Shown here in pieces: positions 17,685 through 27,334 of a stretch of DNA of 64,000 nucleotides. The stretch comes from PMP191F sp047602185. GTDB lineage: Bacteria; Bacteroidota; Bacteroidia; Chitinophagales; Chitinophagaceae. The stretch spans positions 1,302,001 to 1,366,000 of the forward strand of contig JASGHY010000001.1 of assembly GCA_047602185.1 (NCBI GenBank). Direction: 5' to 3'. The position numbers and the translations under genes are program-made. The notes under the pieces were generated by a model. It was not told where the DNA came from, ran no database searches, and worked only from the letters and a program-made list of their open reading frames with translations. Positions within the stretch are counted from its first letter, which is position 1. Each line of letters starts with the position of its first letter.

Positions 17685-18944
17685 ATGCATATCAGAACAA
17701 GAACAACCTGTAGAGTTTGCGGATCATCTTCTCTTAAAAAAGTGATTGACCTGGGGCCACAATATTTACAGGGCTCCTTTATTAAGCCGGGTAAAGAAAT
17801 GCCTTCTACCCGTAAAATTGCCTGTACTTTGGTACGTTGCAATCCCGAAGAAGATGAAAATGCCTGCGGTCTTTTACAGATGGAGCACTCTGTTCCTCCC
17901 GAGATCTTATATGCAGCATACTGGTACCGTTCCGGAACCAACAATACCATGCGCAATCACCTCAAAGGTATTGTTGACTCTGTTACTTCCATTGTTAAAA
18001 AGAAAGATGCAATTGTACTGGATATTGGCTGTAACGACGGTACATTATTGAGCTACTACCCCAAAGGAGGCATGAAATATGGCATTGACCCTTCGGATGT
18101 GGCGCAGGAAGTAAAAGATGACGCAATTGTAGTACAGGATATTTTCCCTTCCAAAAAACTGGTGGAGGTACTCGACGGTAAAACCCTGGATGTTATTACA
18201 TCTATTGCTATGTTTTACGACCTGGAAAACCCGGTTGATTTTGTAAAAGGTATCAAACAATTATTGAATCCTAAAGGCGTATGGGTGTTCGAAATGTCGT
18301 ACATGCCCGATATGCTGAAACTGGATTCTTTCGATACCATCTGTCACGAGCATCTTGAATACTACAGCCTTGCTGTAATTGAGATCATCCTGAAAAAAGC
18401 AGGTATGCGTTTATTCAAGATCTCTTTCAACGATATCAATGGTGGCAGTATCCGTTGCTATGCAACGCATGATACAAATATTGCTTACGATACTCCTGAA
18501 GAGATCCGTTTGCTGAATGAGACCCGCCAGGCCGAATTTGACCTAGAACTGGATACAGACAAACCTTACCAGGCTTTCTGGGACAGGATCAGCAAATTGA
18601 AAGATGAATTACATAGCCTGCTGGTAAAATTGAAATCCGAAGGCAAAAAGATCCATATTTACGGCGCTTCTACCAAAGGAAACACTATTCTGCAATGGTG
18701 TAATATCGACAACGCTATTATCGACTATGCCGCAGAAAGAAATCCTGACAAATATGGCGCAATGACACTGGGTACCAATATTCCCATTATCAGCGAAGCC
18801 GACAGTCGCGCTATGAACCCTGATTACTACCTGGTGTTGCCCTGGCACTTTAAAGAAGAGTTCCTGGAAAGAGAAAAAGCAACCCTGGAAAGAGGTATCG
18901 GGCTGATATTCCCATTGCCTACCATTTCGATCTATAAACTGTAA
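17685..18944 (+). CDS. SAM-dependent sugar C-methyltransferase
   Basis: Protein of 419 residues with the three-part layout of NDP-sugar C-methyltransferases: an N-terminal zinc-binding segment starting CRVCGSS (Cys9/Cys12 region), a Rossmann methyltransferase core with VLDIGCNDG at 111-119, and a C-terminal domain (IHIYGASTKGNTILQW) typical of the family. Relatives methylate a keto-sugar carbon in deoxysugar pathways. The neighbouring glycosyltransferases and epimerase suggest it makes a branched sugar for a surface glycan. The gap to the next gene is 6 bases, indicating an operon. Confidence 0.85.
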   Translation: MHIRTRTTCRVCGSSSLKKVIDLGPQYLQGSFIKPGKEMPSTRKIACTLVRCNPEEDENACGLLQMEHSVPPEILYAAYWYRSGTNNTMRNHLKGIVDSVTSIVKKKDAIVLDIGCNDGTLLSYYPKGGMKYGIDPSDVAQEVKDDAIVVQDIFPSKKLVEVLDGKTLDVITSIAMFYDLENPVDFVKGIKQLLNPKGVWVFEMSYMPDMLKLDSFDTICHEHLEYYSLAVIEIILKKAGMRLFKISFNDINGGSIRCYATHDTNIAYDTPEEIRLLNETRQAEFDLELDTDKPYQAFWDRISKLKDELHSLLVKLKSEGKKIHIYGASTKGNTILQWCNIDNAIIDYAAERNPDKYGAMTLGTNIPIISEADSRAMNPDYYLVLPWHFKEEFLEREKATLERGIGLIFPLPTISIYKL

Positions 18945-18950
18945 GGGATA

Positions 18951-20051
18951 ATGGCTGTAAATGGCTTGTTCATTAACAACGTAAAGGCACAGGACAGCAT
19001 TTATGAGTCGGGCGTGATGGTGTATAACTGCCTGAAGCTTTCAGAACAATACAAACTGGATTATATAGAGATCAACATAACCCAACGGACAATCCCGTTG
19101 GGTTATGATTTTTATTTTTTCAACTATCATCCCGGCACCATGCCCTGGCTGGATACTGCTCAACTGAAGCAAATTCCGGGACTGGTGCTGACAATGGTAT
19201 TGGAAATATTGCCGGGAGATCCCTTTGTATTATGCCCTCCAAAGCATTTCGATGGCTATTGTGTGCTGGATCCTACCATCAGGCATAAAAACCCTAAAGT
19301 GTTTGCCTTTCCACGTCCGCTGGAAATGGTAAACGATATACAACCTTACGTAGAAAAAGAAGTACCGGTGATCGGCACCTTTGGCTTCGCTACAAAAGGC
19401 AAGGGGTTTCAGCATGTAGTAGATGCAGTAAACAAAGAGTTTGAGAAGGCTATTATCAGGATCAATATTCCTTTCGGCAATTTCGTTCCTGACTCAGAGG
19501 CTTATTCGCAGTTTTTGAGTAAGCTGTGCAGGGAAAGAGCAAAAGAAGGCGTGGAGGTAATAGTAACACATGACTATATGAGTAAAGAACAACTCATTAA
19601 CTGGTGTTCACAAAATACGCTCAACTGTTTTCTGTATGATCGTAATATGCCGGGGCTTGCTGCTACCACAGACCAGGCTATTGTAGCAGGGCGGCCATTA
19701 TCTGTTGCAAAGAACGATACGTTCAGGCATATTCTTGCCTATTTACCTTCTTACCCGCAGTGGGGGTTACAGCAATCGATCAATGAATCGCTGGCCCATG
19801 TAAAGCGTATGCAGGAAGATTGGTCGCCGGTAAACTTTGCACGCCGGTTTGAAGATATGCTGCATAAGCTAATGCCTGCACAGGCCGGCAGGTCATTACA
19901 ACAGGGTAGCTTTGAGTTGCCGGAATGGAAAAGTAACTCATCTCAGAAAATAAAGAACATCATCAAAAAATACAAAGGTGTTTTTTCAATGCGCAAACTG
20001 AAGCAACTGCGGATTGTCAAAATGCTGCTGAAATATGAGGAACCTATTTAG
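18951..20051 (+). CDS. GT-B-type glycosyltransferase
   Basis: Protein of 366 residues with a two-domain GT-B-like pattern. The C-terminal half (VPVIGTFGFATKGKGFQHVV, then DYMSKEQLINWCSQNTLNCF and GLAATTDQAIVAGRPLSV) resembles the donor-binding half of family-1-type glycosyltransferases, though the usual EX7E motif is not clear. It starts 6 bases after the methyltransferase and overlaps the FkbM gene by 17 bases. The most likely job is sugar transfer during assembly of the same glycan; donor and acceptor are unknown. Confidence 0.65.
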   Translation: MAVNGLFINNVKAQDSIYESGVMVYNCLKLSEQYKLDYIEINITQRTIPLGYDFYFFNYHPGTMPWLDTAQLKQIPGLVLTMVLEILPGDPFVLCPPKHFDGYCVLDPTIRHKNPKVFAFPRPLEMVNDIQPYVEKEVPVIGTFGFATKGKGFQHVVDAVNKEFEKAIIRINIPFGNFVPDSEAYSQFLSKLCRERAKEGVEVIVTHDYMSKEQLINWCSQNTLNCFLYDRNMPGLAATTDQAIVAGRPLSVAKNDTFRHILAYLPSYPQWGLQQSINESLAHVKRMQEDWSPVNFARRFEDMLHKLMPAQAGRSLQQGSFELPEWKSNSSQKIKNIIKKYKGVFSMRKLKQLRIVKMLLKYEEPI

Positions 20052-20736
20052 AAAAATAGTGACCAAGCTGTTGCTGAAACATTCGCAACTGATCTACTCG
20101 CAATCAGGAGAAGACCTGATCCTTGCGCAATTGTTCTTTAAGATGGATATCCTGCATCCGACTTACCTCGATATCGGGGCCAATCACCCCATGTACATCA
20201 GCAATACCTATTACTTTTACATGCGTGGCAGTAAAGGTGTGTGTATTGAACCCAATCCTTACCTGTACCAGAAGATCAGGAAGGTAAGGCCGAGGGATAC
20301 TGTATTAAACATCGGTATAGGTATTACCAGCCAGGCGGCAGCCGACTTTTACCTTTTCCCCAAACATGCACATGGGCTCAGTACCTTTTCAAAAGAAGAA
20401 GCAGAATACTGGCAACAGACAGGCATGAAAAAGATGGGAAAGATCCAATATGAAAAAGTGATCCAGGTACCTTTGCAGCCTATCAATACCATTATTAAAG
20501 AGAATTTTACAAAGGCTCCTGATTTTGTTTCAATAGATGTAGAGGGATTAGATCTGCAGATCCTGCAATCACTCGATTTTGATCTGTACGCACCATTGGT
20601 ACTGTGCGTGGAAACACTTGCATACGATGAGGATCAGCGGGAGCATAAAAAGGAAGACATTATTGCGTTTGTAAAGAGTAAGGGCTATAGCGTGTATGCA
20701 GATACCCATATCAATACCATTTTTTTACGTAACTGA
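20035..20736 (+). CDS. FkbM family methyltransferase
   Basis: Protein of 233 residues with the FkbM-type Rossmann core: SQSGEDLILAQLF near residue 22, the SAM-binding motif YLDIGANHP at 44-52, GVCIEPNPYLY next, and FVSIDVEGLDLQIL near 163. FkbM-type enzymes O-methylate sugars or related molecules. Its start lies inside the end of the upstream glycosyltransferase gene (17-base overlap), a sign of coupled translation. A methyl cap or decoration on the glycan made here is a reasonable inference. Confidence 0.85.
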   Translation: MRNLFRKIVTKLLLKHSQLIYSQSGEDLILAQLFFKMDILHPTYLDIGANHPMYISNTYYFYMRGSKGVCIEPNPYLYQKIRKVRPRDTVLNIGIGITSQAAADFYLFPKHAHGLSTFSKEEAEYWQQTGMKKMGKIQYEKVIQVPLQPINTIIKENFTKAPDFVSIDVEGLDLQILQSLDFDLYAPLVLCVETLAYDEDQREHKKEDIIAFVKSKGYSVYADTHINTIFLRN

Positions 20737-20760
20737 TTCAGCATTTAACCTGGTATAACC

Positions 20761-21630
20761 GTGACAGCGATCATATTCGGAGCCAATGGTCAGGATGGAT
20801 ATTACCTGACACAGCTTTTACAACAACAGCATATTGAAGTAGTTCCTGTATCCAGGAAGGCGGGAGGCATACAGGCCGATGTGGGAGACAAGGAAACTGT
20901 TCAGGCCCTGGTAAGTAAATATAAGCCTGCTTATATCTTTCACCTGGCAGCCAATTCCACTACCCGGCACGATGCTTTATTTGAAAACCATGCCGCGATC
21001 TCAACCGGCACGCTTAATATCCTTGAATCAGTAAAGACCCTGCATCCTTCTGCCAAAGTATTTATTTCAGGTAGTGGTCTGCAGTTCAGGAATGAAGACA
21101 AACCTATTAAAGAAACAGATCCTTTTGAAGCACGTGATGCTTATTCTGTAAGCCGTATTCAATCGGTGTACGCGGCACGTTATTACCGCTCATTAGGCAT
21201 TCAAACATACCTGGGATATTTCTTTAACCACGATAGTCCACGCAGAACACCAAGACACGTTACTAAAATGATCGCCAATGCGGTTAAGAATATCGCAGCA
21301 GGGCAGGAGGAGATCATTGAGATCGGCGATATGTCGGTAAAAAAGGAGTGGGGATATGCGGGAGATATTGTAGAAGCTATCTGGACGCTGGTTCAGCAGG
21401 ATACTGTAACAGAAGCAACACTTGGTACGGGTGAGGCTTATTCAATACAGGAATACATTGAAACCTGTTTTAACCTGGTAGGTAAGGACTGGAAAAAGTA
21501 CGTACAGCCACGACAGGGCTTTACTGCCGAGTACCGCCAACTGGTATCTGATCCCGCTACCATCTTTTTATTGGGCTGGAGACCGGCAACCAGCTTCACT
21601 GATCTGGCTAAAATTATGCTGACTGAATAA
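20761..21630 (+). CDS. GDP-mannose 4,6-dehydratase-like SDR protein with altered active site
   Basis: Extended short-chain dehydrogenase/reductase of 289 residues. It keeps the NAD(P)-binding GANGQDG near residue 8 and the GMD-type segment FFNHDSPRR. The catalytic residues are abnormal: the usual YxxxK is Tyr128-SVS-Arg132, and the GMD S/T-x-E motif is replaced by ISGSGLQF. It therefore may not be an active 4,6-dehydratase; a reductase, epimerase or regulatory role is possible. It starts with GTG and overlaps the next gene by one base, so it belongs to the same operon. Confidence 0.75.
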   Translation: MTAIIFGANGQDGYYLTQLLQQQHIEVVPVSRKAGGIQADVGDKETVQALVSKYKPAYIFHLAANSTTRHDALFENHAAISTGTLNILESVKTLHPSAKVFISGSGLQFRNEDKPIKETDPFEARDAYSVSRIQSVYAARYYRSLGIQTYLGYFFNHDSPRRTPRHVTKMIANAVKNIAAGQEEIIEIGDMSVKKEWGYAGDIVEAIWTLVQQDTVTEATLGTGEAYSIQEYIETCFNLVGKDWKKYVQPRQGFTAEYRQLVSDPATIFLLGWRPATSFTDLAKIMLTE

Positions 21631-22745
21631 TGGCTGTGAAAATTCTACTGATACAATTGTATTCCAACGGAGATAGCCTGTATGCTACGGCCGTAGCAAG
21701 ACAAATAAAGCAGGACAATCCCGGTTGTCATCTTACCTGGGCAATAGCATCTTTTTGTAAAGACATTATTGCCGGTAATCCTTATGTAGATGATGTGCTG
21801 GAAGTAACCACAGTCGCCAAAAACGATGTTGTTGCTTACCGCAGGTTCAGGAAGGAAATGTACCAGCAGAAACAACAGGGCAGGTGGGATGAAATTGTAA
21901 TTACCAACGTCATTGACGAAAAGCAGGCTAACTACGATGGTACCATTCGTTCAGCCACTTTAAGGGGGTATAACAAGCCTGTTACGGTGCCTTTGCAACC
22001 GGTATTGAGGTTACGCCCTGAAGAACTTGAAAAAGCAAAGAGTTTTGCAACTGCGCATCAATTACATACCTATAAACATATCATCCTGTTCGAGTTTGCC
22101 CCACAGAGCAAGCAATCAGATATGACGCCTGCATTTGCTATTGAACTATCCGAAAAAATAACACAACGTACAGGTACAGCGATCATACTTTCTTCTGCAC
22201 TGAAGATCAACCATACATCACCGCAGATCATTGATGGCAGCAGTCTTTCATTACGTGAAACAGCAGCCCTTACACATTACTGCACACTGTTATTGGGTTC
22301 CAGTAGCGGCATTACCTGGGTAAGTACTTCTGATGCAGCCAAAGCCTTACCAATGGTACAGGTCCTTGATCCATTTACACCCTGGGTAAATGCAGTGTCA
22401 AGAGATTTTGAACGTTTCCATTTTCCGGCGGATGAGCTGATTGAGATCTATAAGTTTGATAAAGACGGGATCAACAATTGTATACAGGATGCCTTAAATG
22501 ATTTTACTTCTGCAAAGAATAAATGGCACCAGCCATTACCACTGCATTTTAAAGCAACAAGAGGTATTGTTTATAACCTGCTTTGTTATTTTCATTTTGC
22601 GGCAATAGCACACCATATCCGGGTCAACAGGGAAGTATATGGCAATAAGACTGCGTTTTACAAAGAAGTAGCAATGGGCTTTGTTGTATTACCCTTCTGG
22701 CTGATCCGCAATATTACCAGGAAAAAGATCCTGAAGAAGAAATAG
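21630..22745 (+). CDS. Glycosyltransferase family 9-like protein
   Basis: Protein of 371 residues. The N-terminus (ILLIQLYSNGDSLYATAVAR) and the C-terminal donor-site region (LLLGSSSGITWVSTSDA) follow the heptosyltransferase pattern of family GT9, GT-B fold. Its ~75-residue C-terminal extension is basic with hydrophobic stretches, perhaps for membrane association. The start codon shares a base with the stop of the preceding gene. It ends one base from the end of a convergent GT2 gene, so the two opposing transcripts meet with no spacer. Confidence 0.7.
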   Translation: MAVKILLIQLYSNGDSLYATAVARQIKQDNPGCHLTWAIASFCKDIIAGNPYVDDVLEVTTVAKNDVVAYRRFRKEMYQQKQQGRWDEIVITNVIDEKQANYDGTIRSATLRGYNKPVTVPLQPVLRLRPEELEKAKSFATAHQLHTYKHIILFEFAPQSKQSDMTPAFAIELSEKITQRTGTAIILSSALKINHTSPQIIDGSSLSLRETAALTHYCTLLLGSSSGITWVSTSDAAKALPMVQVLDPFTPWVNAVSRDFERFHFPADELIEIYKFDKDGINNCIQDALNDFTSAKNKWHQPLPLHFKATRGIVYNLLCYFHFAAIAHHIRVNREVYGNKTAFYKEVAMGFVVLPFWLIRNITRKKILKKK

Positions 22746-22746
22746 C

Positions 22747-23610
22747 CTAGTGATATTTGCCTGTAAGCTTTACCCACCACAAGCCTGCATATTGTTTGGG
22801 ATAATAGATCGCTGCAAACACATACCAGCGCCAGTCAGGATAGAATTTCTTCATTAGCTGAGCATGGTTTTTCATGCCGGTGATACGCACCTTCATCCAC
22901 TTTTCTTTCGACACGCTTCCTTTATGAATATGCATCACCTTTGCCTGAGGCAGAAAATGAATACTGTATCCTAGTCTTTTAAAATCCCAGCACCAGAGTG
23001 TATCCTCACAATACATAAAGAAATCATCAGAGAGCTTTTTCTGCGGTAATTCCTGAATGATACTGCGGGGAAATAACATAAATGCTCCCCATACCCAATC
23101 ACAATCAGCAAAACTCTGGTGATCAAAATAGTGATGCAGCATCAGGTGTTCCCGTTTCTGCCTGGGCAGGAATTTATATAAAGGAATTACTTCCAGCAAC
23201 TCCCAGGTAATGGTCCTGAAACGGCGGCAGTTATATTGTACACGCCCATCGGGGTATAGCAACTGGCAGGTAACCATTCCTACACCGGGATGCGAGGTAA
23301 TATAATCGTAACAGATCTTAGGAGCATTATTGATCAGCTCTGTATCGCTGTTTAGCAGTAGTAAGTATTCACCTGTGGCACGTTCCACTCCCAGGTTATT
23401 ACCCCCGGTAAAACCAGTATTAACGGCACTTTTCACCAGCGTTATATCAGGGAATTTCTCCAGAAACAGGTCGGGGTTGTATTCTACGGAAGCATTATCA
23501 ACCAGTATAATTTCGTAAGTAAGCCCGGTAAGCTTATCCTTAATAGATTGTATGCAGTTACAGGTTAACCGGAAAGTATTGTAATTAATAATGATAATAG
23601 AAAGCTGCAT
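22747..23610 (-). CDS. Family 2 glycosyltransferase
   Basis: GT-A fold transferase of 287 residues. The start (MQLSIIIINYNTFRLTCNCI) and the motifs VDNAS, NTGFTGGNNLGVERA and LLLNSDTE (the metal-binding region) are those of rhamnosyltransferase-like GT2 enzymes. ED in FFMYCEDTLWCW is the likely acceptor-activating pair. There are no obvious transmembrane helices. It is the second of two GT2 genes transcribed leftward, 18 bases apart. Confidence 0.85.
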   Translation of the reverse strand: MQLSIIIINYNTFRLTCNCIQSIKDKLTGLTYEIILVDNASVEYNPDLFLEKFPDITLVKSAVNTGFTGGNNLGVERATGEYLLLLNSDTELINNAPKICYDYITSHPGVGMVTCQLLYPDGRVQYNCRRFRTITWELLEVIPLYKFLPRQKREHLMLHHYFDHQSFADCDWVWGAFMLFPRSIIQELPQKKLSDDFFMYCEDTLWCWDFKRLGYSIHFLPQAKVMHIHKGSVSKEKWMKVRITGMKNHAQLMKKFYPDWRWYVFAAIYYPKQYAGLWWVKLTGKYH

Positions 23611-23628
23611 ACTCAGATCTCAGTTTAG

Positions 23629-24633
23629 TTACGCCACTTTATAAAAGTAAGGGCGGTTAAAAGCAATAGTGAAAAAGTATTTCAGCAAACAGCCGACGTT
23701 TTTCACATAATCAGCAAAGTTAACCCATGTGTACCTTGCTTTACGCTTAAAGATCTTCTCAATCAATAAGCCCACAAAAAAGATGGGGATCTCTGCCACA
23801 TAAAACGCCACCATCAGCAGGTACCAGCCTATGCCATATTGCTTGCGGATGCGTACCATCATTGAAATAATGATCTGGCGGCCTTTCCTGTTCCAGAGAT
23901 TCTTACTATTCTCTGTTTCGGTAGTATCATAATAATCGCTGCTGGTACCGCCTCCCAGGTGAATAACCTGTGGTGTGGCATACAATACCAGGCTGCCTTG
24001 CTTACGTAAGCGAGCACACCATTCAATCTCTTCAGCATACATAAAAAAGTCATCGTCCAGCAAGCCGGCTTTAGCCAATGGCTCTTTCTTTACCATTATA
24101 AACGCCCCTACGATCCAGTCTACCGGTTGTCTTTCCTCCACACTGGTGATACTTGGTACCCGGGTTTTAAGTTTATACCCCCAGTAGCGTACAAAACGCC
24201 CGAAATAGGGAAGTGGTAACAGGAAATTCAATCCACCTTTTACAAAATGAGCACCGGAGATCTGGTGTGTACCATCTGCATTCAGTAACTGTACGCCACA
24301 AGCTACTGCATCATCCTGTTTTAAAAGATCAATGGTTTTATCAAGCGCACCATCCAATACAATGGTATCGGCATTCAATAATAAAATATAATCGCCGCCT
24401 GCCTGTTTTATGCCGGCATTATTAGCCCTGGCAAAACCAGCATTATAGCCAGTCTGTACCCACTTTACAGAAGGCAAAACAGCTTTGGCCTTTTCGTAGC
24501 AATCATCTTCAGAAAAATTATCAACCAGTATTACTTCATAGCTGTAGCGTGTAGTTTGTTGCACAATACTTTCAATGCAATCCACTACCAGTTTGGCCGA
24601 TTTGTAGTTGATAATGATGATGGACAGATCCAT
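23629..24633 (-). CDS. Family 2 glycosyltransferase with C-terminal hydrophobic region
   Basis: GT-A fold transferase of 334 residues, clearly related to its downstream neighbour (shared MDLSIIIINYKS opening, VDNFSEDD, NAGFARANNAG, LLLNADT, FFMYAEEIEWC). It has a hydrophobic stretch near residues 265-285 that may hold it at the membrane. The ATG at 24633 is preferred over an upstream TTG. The paralogous pair suggests sequential addition of similar sugars to one glycan. Confidence 0.85.
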   Translation of the reverse strand: MDLSIIIINYKSAKLVVDCIESIVQQTTRYSYEVILVDNFSEDDCYEKAKAVLPSVKWVQTGYNAGFARANNAGIKQAGGDYILLLNADTIVLDGALDKTIDLLKQDDAVACGVQLLNADGTHQISGAHFVKGGLNFLLPLPYFGRFVRYWGYKLKTRVPSITSVEERQPVDWIVGAFIMVKKEPLAKAGLLDDDFFMYAEEIEWCARLRKQGSLVLYATPQVIHLGGGTSSDYYDTTETENSKNLWNRKGRQIIISMMVRIRKQYGIGWYLLMVAFYVAEIPIFFVGLLIEKIFKRKARYTWVNFADYVKNVGCLLKYFFTIAFNRPYFYKVA

Positions 24634-24664
24634 ATTACGCTTATTCAATCACTCCCTTTAAAAA

Positions 24665-24691
24665 GATGGCACGGCTAGCTACCGTGCCATC
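24665..24691 (-). terminator. Terminator of the yfhO-like gene
   Basis: A 10-bp stem (GATGGCACGG with CCGTGCCATC) around a 7-base loop, followed on the minus strand by a short T-run (CTTTTTAAAG). It lies 23 bases past the stop of the YfhO-type gene and separates it from the GT2 pair, which must then have its own promoter. Confidence 0.8.
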
Positions 24692-24713
24692 AGCAATATT
24701 CTATGATACTGAA

Positions 24714-27275
24714 CTATGCTTTTGCTGGTTCAGTTGCTGTTTCGATCTCTTTACGTTTAAATGCCTGCCACAAGCAAAATGCAAATAAAAGAATAGATAC
24801 AATACCGATGATGAGGCCAATGGTATTCGCTTTGGCATAAATAGCAGGTTCAAAACGGAATACGATAGTATGATTGCCAGCCGGGATAGCCATACCTCTC
24901 AGGGTATAGTTTACACGTGCAATAGGCATTTGCTTGCCATCAACATACGCGTTCCAGCCGTAAGGGTAATAGATCTCGCTGAATACCACAAACTGGTTGG
25001 TAGCTGCGTTAAACTGGTAGGTAATGATGTCATTCTCATTTTTTACCAGCTTAATATGTGCTGTAGAATCAAACTGCGGTGTAAATGGTATTTTAGATTG
25101 CTCACGTTTGTCAATGATAACGGTATCAGCAGGGTTGAATGTGTCTAATGCCTTCATTTCTTCATCAGCATTATTTACATACTGGATACCTTTTACCAGC
25201 CAGGCTGCTCCCAATGCATCAGGATTCTGTTGTGCCACCGGCTGACCGCCCTGCTGGGGGCTAACGATGAAGTATTTTGTATTCAGCATATTGAATACAC
25301 GCATGTTATACCTGCGCAACTGGCGGTTCAGTAAGTCATCATACAACGCCAGTTTTGCGGGGTGATAACCACCTACGGAGTTATGGTGATAAGAGGCGCG
25401 CGCATCATCGCTTAATGCACCTCTTGCCTCATCCAGTACACGGAAATAGCCTGTATCCTGTTTGATCTGCAGATCAGCCTGTGTAGGTGTAAAGAAAGAC
25501 ATGTATTCGTCTTTATCTACATAGTTCTCATTTTTCAGGTAACGTCTGTCAACCTGTATAAGATCAATTAAGCTGAGAACAGTCAACGCGATGATCGCAT
25601 ATTGTGCTTTCAGTTTCTGTGATGCGCCCAGCCAGATAACAGCGGCACCCAGCAACACAAAAATGATCATTCGTATAAAATCACTGCTATATAATCCTGC
25701 ACGGTCTTTTTCTATTGCACTGTTCAGGGAATTGGCAATTGTATTGGCCTGTTGCAGCATTTGCTCATTGGGCTCGCCTCCCTGGCTCACCATCTGGGTC
25801 AATACCTGGCTCACCTGTTTATCACGTACACTTTTATAATCAGCACTGAAATAATCAAAAGCCAGTATCAGTATTACTGCGGCAGCGGCAATACCTGCAC
25901 CTTTCAATTTCTTCATCAGTTCCGGCTTAGCCAGGTTGCCATAAAACAACTGTTGCAAAGCTATACAGGCCAGCAGTACCATCGTAATCTGGGGAATTAC
26001 CAGGGCCATTGCCGGAGCACGCAATTTATTGTAGTAGGGAAGGTGATCGAACAGGAAATAGTTCACAGAAGGTAAATGATTACCCCATGCCAGCACAATA
26101 CCAATAACCGTTGCTGCAACTATCCAGCCCAGGTGCCAGCCACGTACCAGGAACAACCCGGCTATAAACAACAGGCAAACTATGGCACCAAAATAAACAG
26201 GGCCCGAAGTGAAAGGCTGATCACCCCAATAGGCCGACATACGGCTATACAGAAAATTAGCAGCCTGAGATGGCAGTCTTGCTTCCTGCAGGGCTTCGAT
26301 GGTATGATTATCTTCAGGTAGCTCGCTCAAACCACTGCCACCGCCACGTGAAGCGGGCACCATCAGTGTGGTTGTTTCACCGATACCATAGCTCCACTGG
26401 AATGCATAATCTTTATCCAGGCCACCTTTGGATTTGTTTTTATCCGCAGCAGCGGCCGCAGCCTTCTGAGTAGTATCTACTTCAGCTGTAAGCTCTGAAC
26501 GGCCGCCACGCATGGTCTCTTTGGCATACTCGTTCATTGGCAACAGGATGGTGGAAAAAGAGAACATACCAATAGCAAGCGCTACAGCAGCCAGGCCCCC
26601 GGTTAAAAGCAGGTGCTTAATTTCCTTCTGCCTGATGGTATGCACTGCATAAGCAACACCAATACAGCCTATAATGATAAATACATAATAAGTGATCTGA
26701 ACGTGGTTCTGGTTGATCATCAGGGTGCCGAACAACAAGGTGGCGGCAAAGCCAAGAAAATACTTTCGCTGAGCCAGCCATACCACACCAGCCAGCACAG
26801 CAGGGGCGTAGCCCATAGCAGCCAGTTTGGTAACGTGACCCGTTTCAACAAGTATTGGGTTATAGGAACAGAATGCATATGCCAAAGCGCCAAAAATGCC
26901 AATCCATGGCTTCAGTCGCATGGCTATACAAAGAATATAAAAACAGATACAGCAAAGGAAAAATAAGCTGGCAGGAGAGGGCAGACACAAAGTGAAGAGG
27001 TAATGTGCCCATGTCAGCGAAACATTATATTTCGATTCAATAGCGATCTGGTAAGCCGGCATACCGCTGAACACACTGTTTGTCCACAAGGGCAGATGTC
27101 CGTGTGCTTGTTTAAATTCCTCCGATTGCTGTTTGGCACCAATGGTACCCAGCATATCGTATTGATTTACTATCAAACCTTTCAGGGCAGGCAAACAGTA
27201 AACACAGGAAATCACTAAAAAAATAGCAATGGCCAGGGCATGTGGCGTAAGGCGTTGCAGCAGCGACTTTTTCAT
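24714..27275 (-). CDS. YfhO family membrane protein
   Basis: Large inner-membrane protein of 853 residues with about a dozen hydrophobic segments in the first ~600 residues and a final helix near 825-845. It has an extracytoplasmic domain between them (~600-820) that includes FSEIYYPYGWNAYVDGKQMP, the segment typical of the YfhO family (GT-C-like membrane glycosyltransferases). B. subtilis YfhO is implicated in glycosylating lipoteichoic acid; in Bacteroidota the family is found with surface-glycan genes. Here it lies next to two GT2 genes, consistent with adding a lipid-linked sugar outside the cytoplasm. The substrate is unknown. Confidence 0.85.
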   Translation of the reverse strand: MKKSLLQRLTPHALAIAIFLVISCVYCLPALKGLIVNQYDMLGTIGAKQQSEEFKQAHGHLPLWTNSVFSGMPAYQIAIESKYNVSLTWAHYLFTLCLPSPASLFFLCCICFYILCIAMRLKPWIGIFGALAYAFCSYNPILVETGHVTKLAAMGYAPAVLAGVVWLAQRKYFLGFAATLLFGTLMINQNHVQITYYVFIIIGCIGVAYAVHTIRQKEIKHLLLTGGLAAVALAIGMFSFSTILLPMNEYAKETMRGGRSELTAEVDTTQKAAAAAADKNKSKGGLDKDYAFQWSYGIGETTTLMVPASRGGGSGLSELPEDNHTIEALQEARLPSQAANFLYSRMSAYWGDQPFTSGPVYFGAIVCLLFIAGLFLVRGWHLGWIVAATVIGIVLAWGNHLPSVNYFLFDHLPYYNKLRAPAMALVIPQITMVLLACIALQQLFYGNLAKPELMKKLKGAGIAAAAVILILAFDYFSADYKSVRDKQVSQVLTQMVSQGGEPNEQMLQQANTIANSLNSAIEKDRAGLYSSDFIRMIIFVLLGAAVIWLGASQKLKAQYAIIALTVLSLIDLIQVDRRYLKNENYVDKDEYMSFFTPTQADLQIKQDTGYFRVLDEARGALSDDARASYHHNSVGGYHPAKLALYDDLLNRQLRRYNMRVFNMLNTKYFIVSPQQGGQPVAQQNPDALGAAWLVKGIQYVNNADEEMKALDTFNPADTVIIDKREQSKIPFTPQFDSTAHIKLVKNENDIITYQFNAATNQFVVFSEIYYPYGWNAYVDGKQMPIARVNYTLRGMAIPAGNHTIVFRFEPAIYAKANTIGLIIGIVSILLFAFCLWQAFKRKEIETATEPAKA

Positions 27276-27334
27276 TATATCTTAACTGGTTAATAGAATG
27301 GGCAAAATAATGCAATTTTACAGCAAGTTGATAT

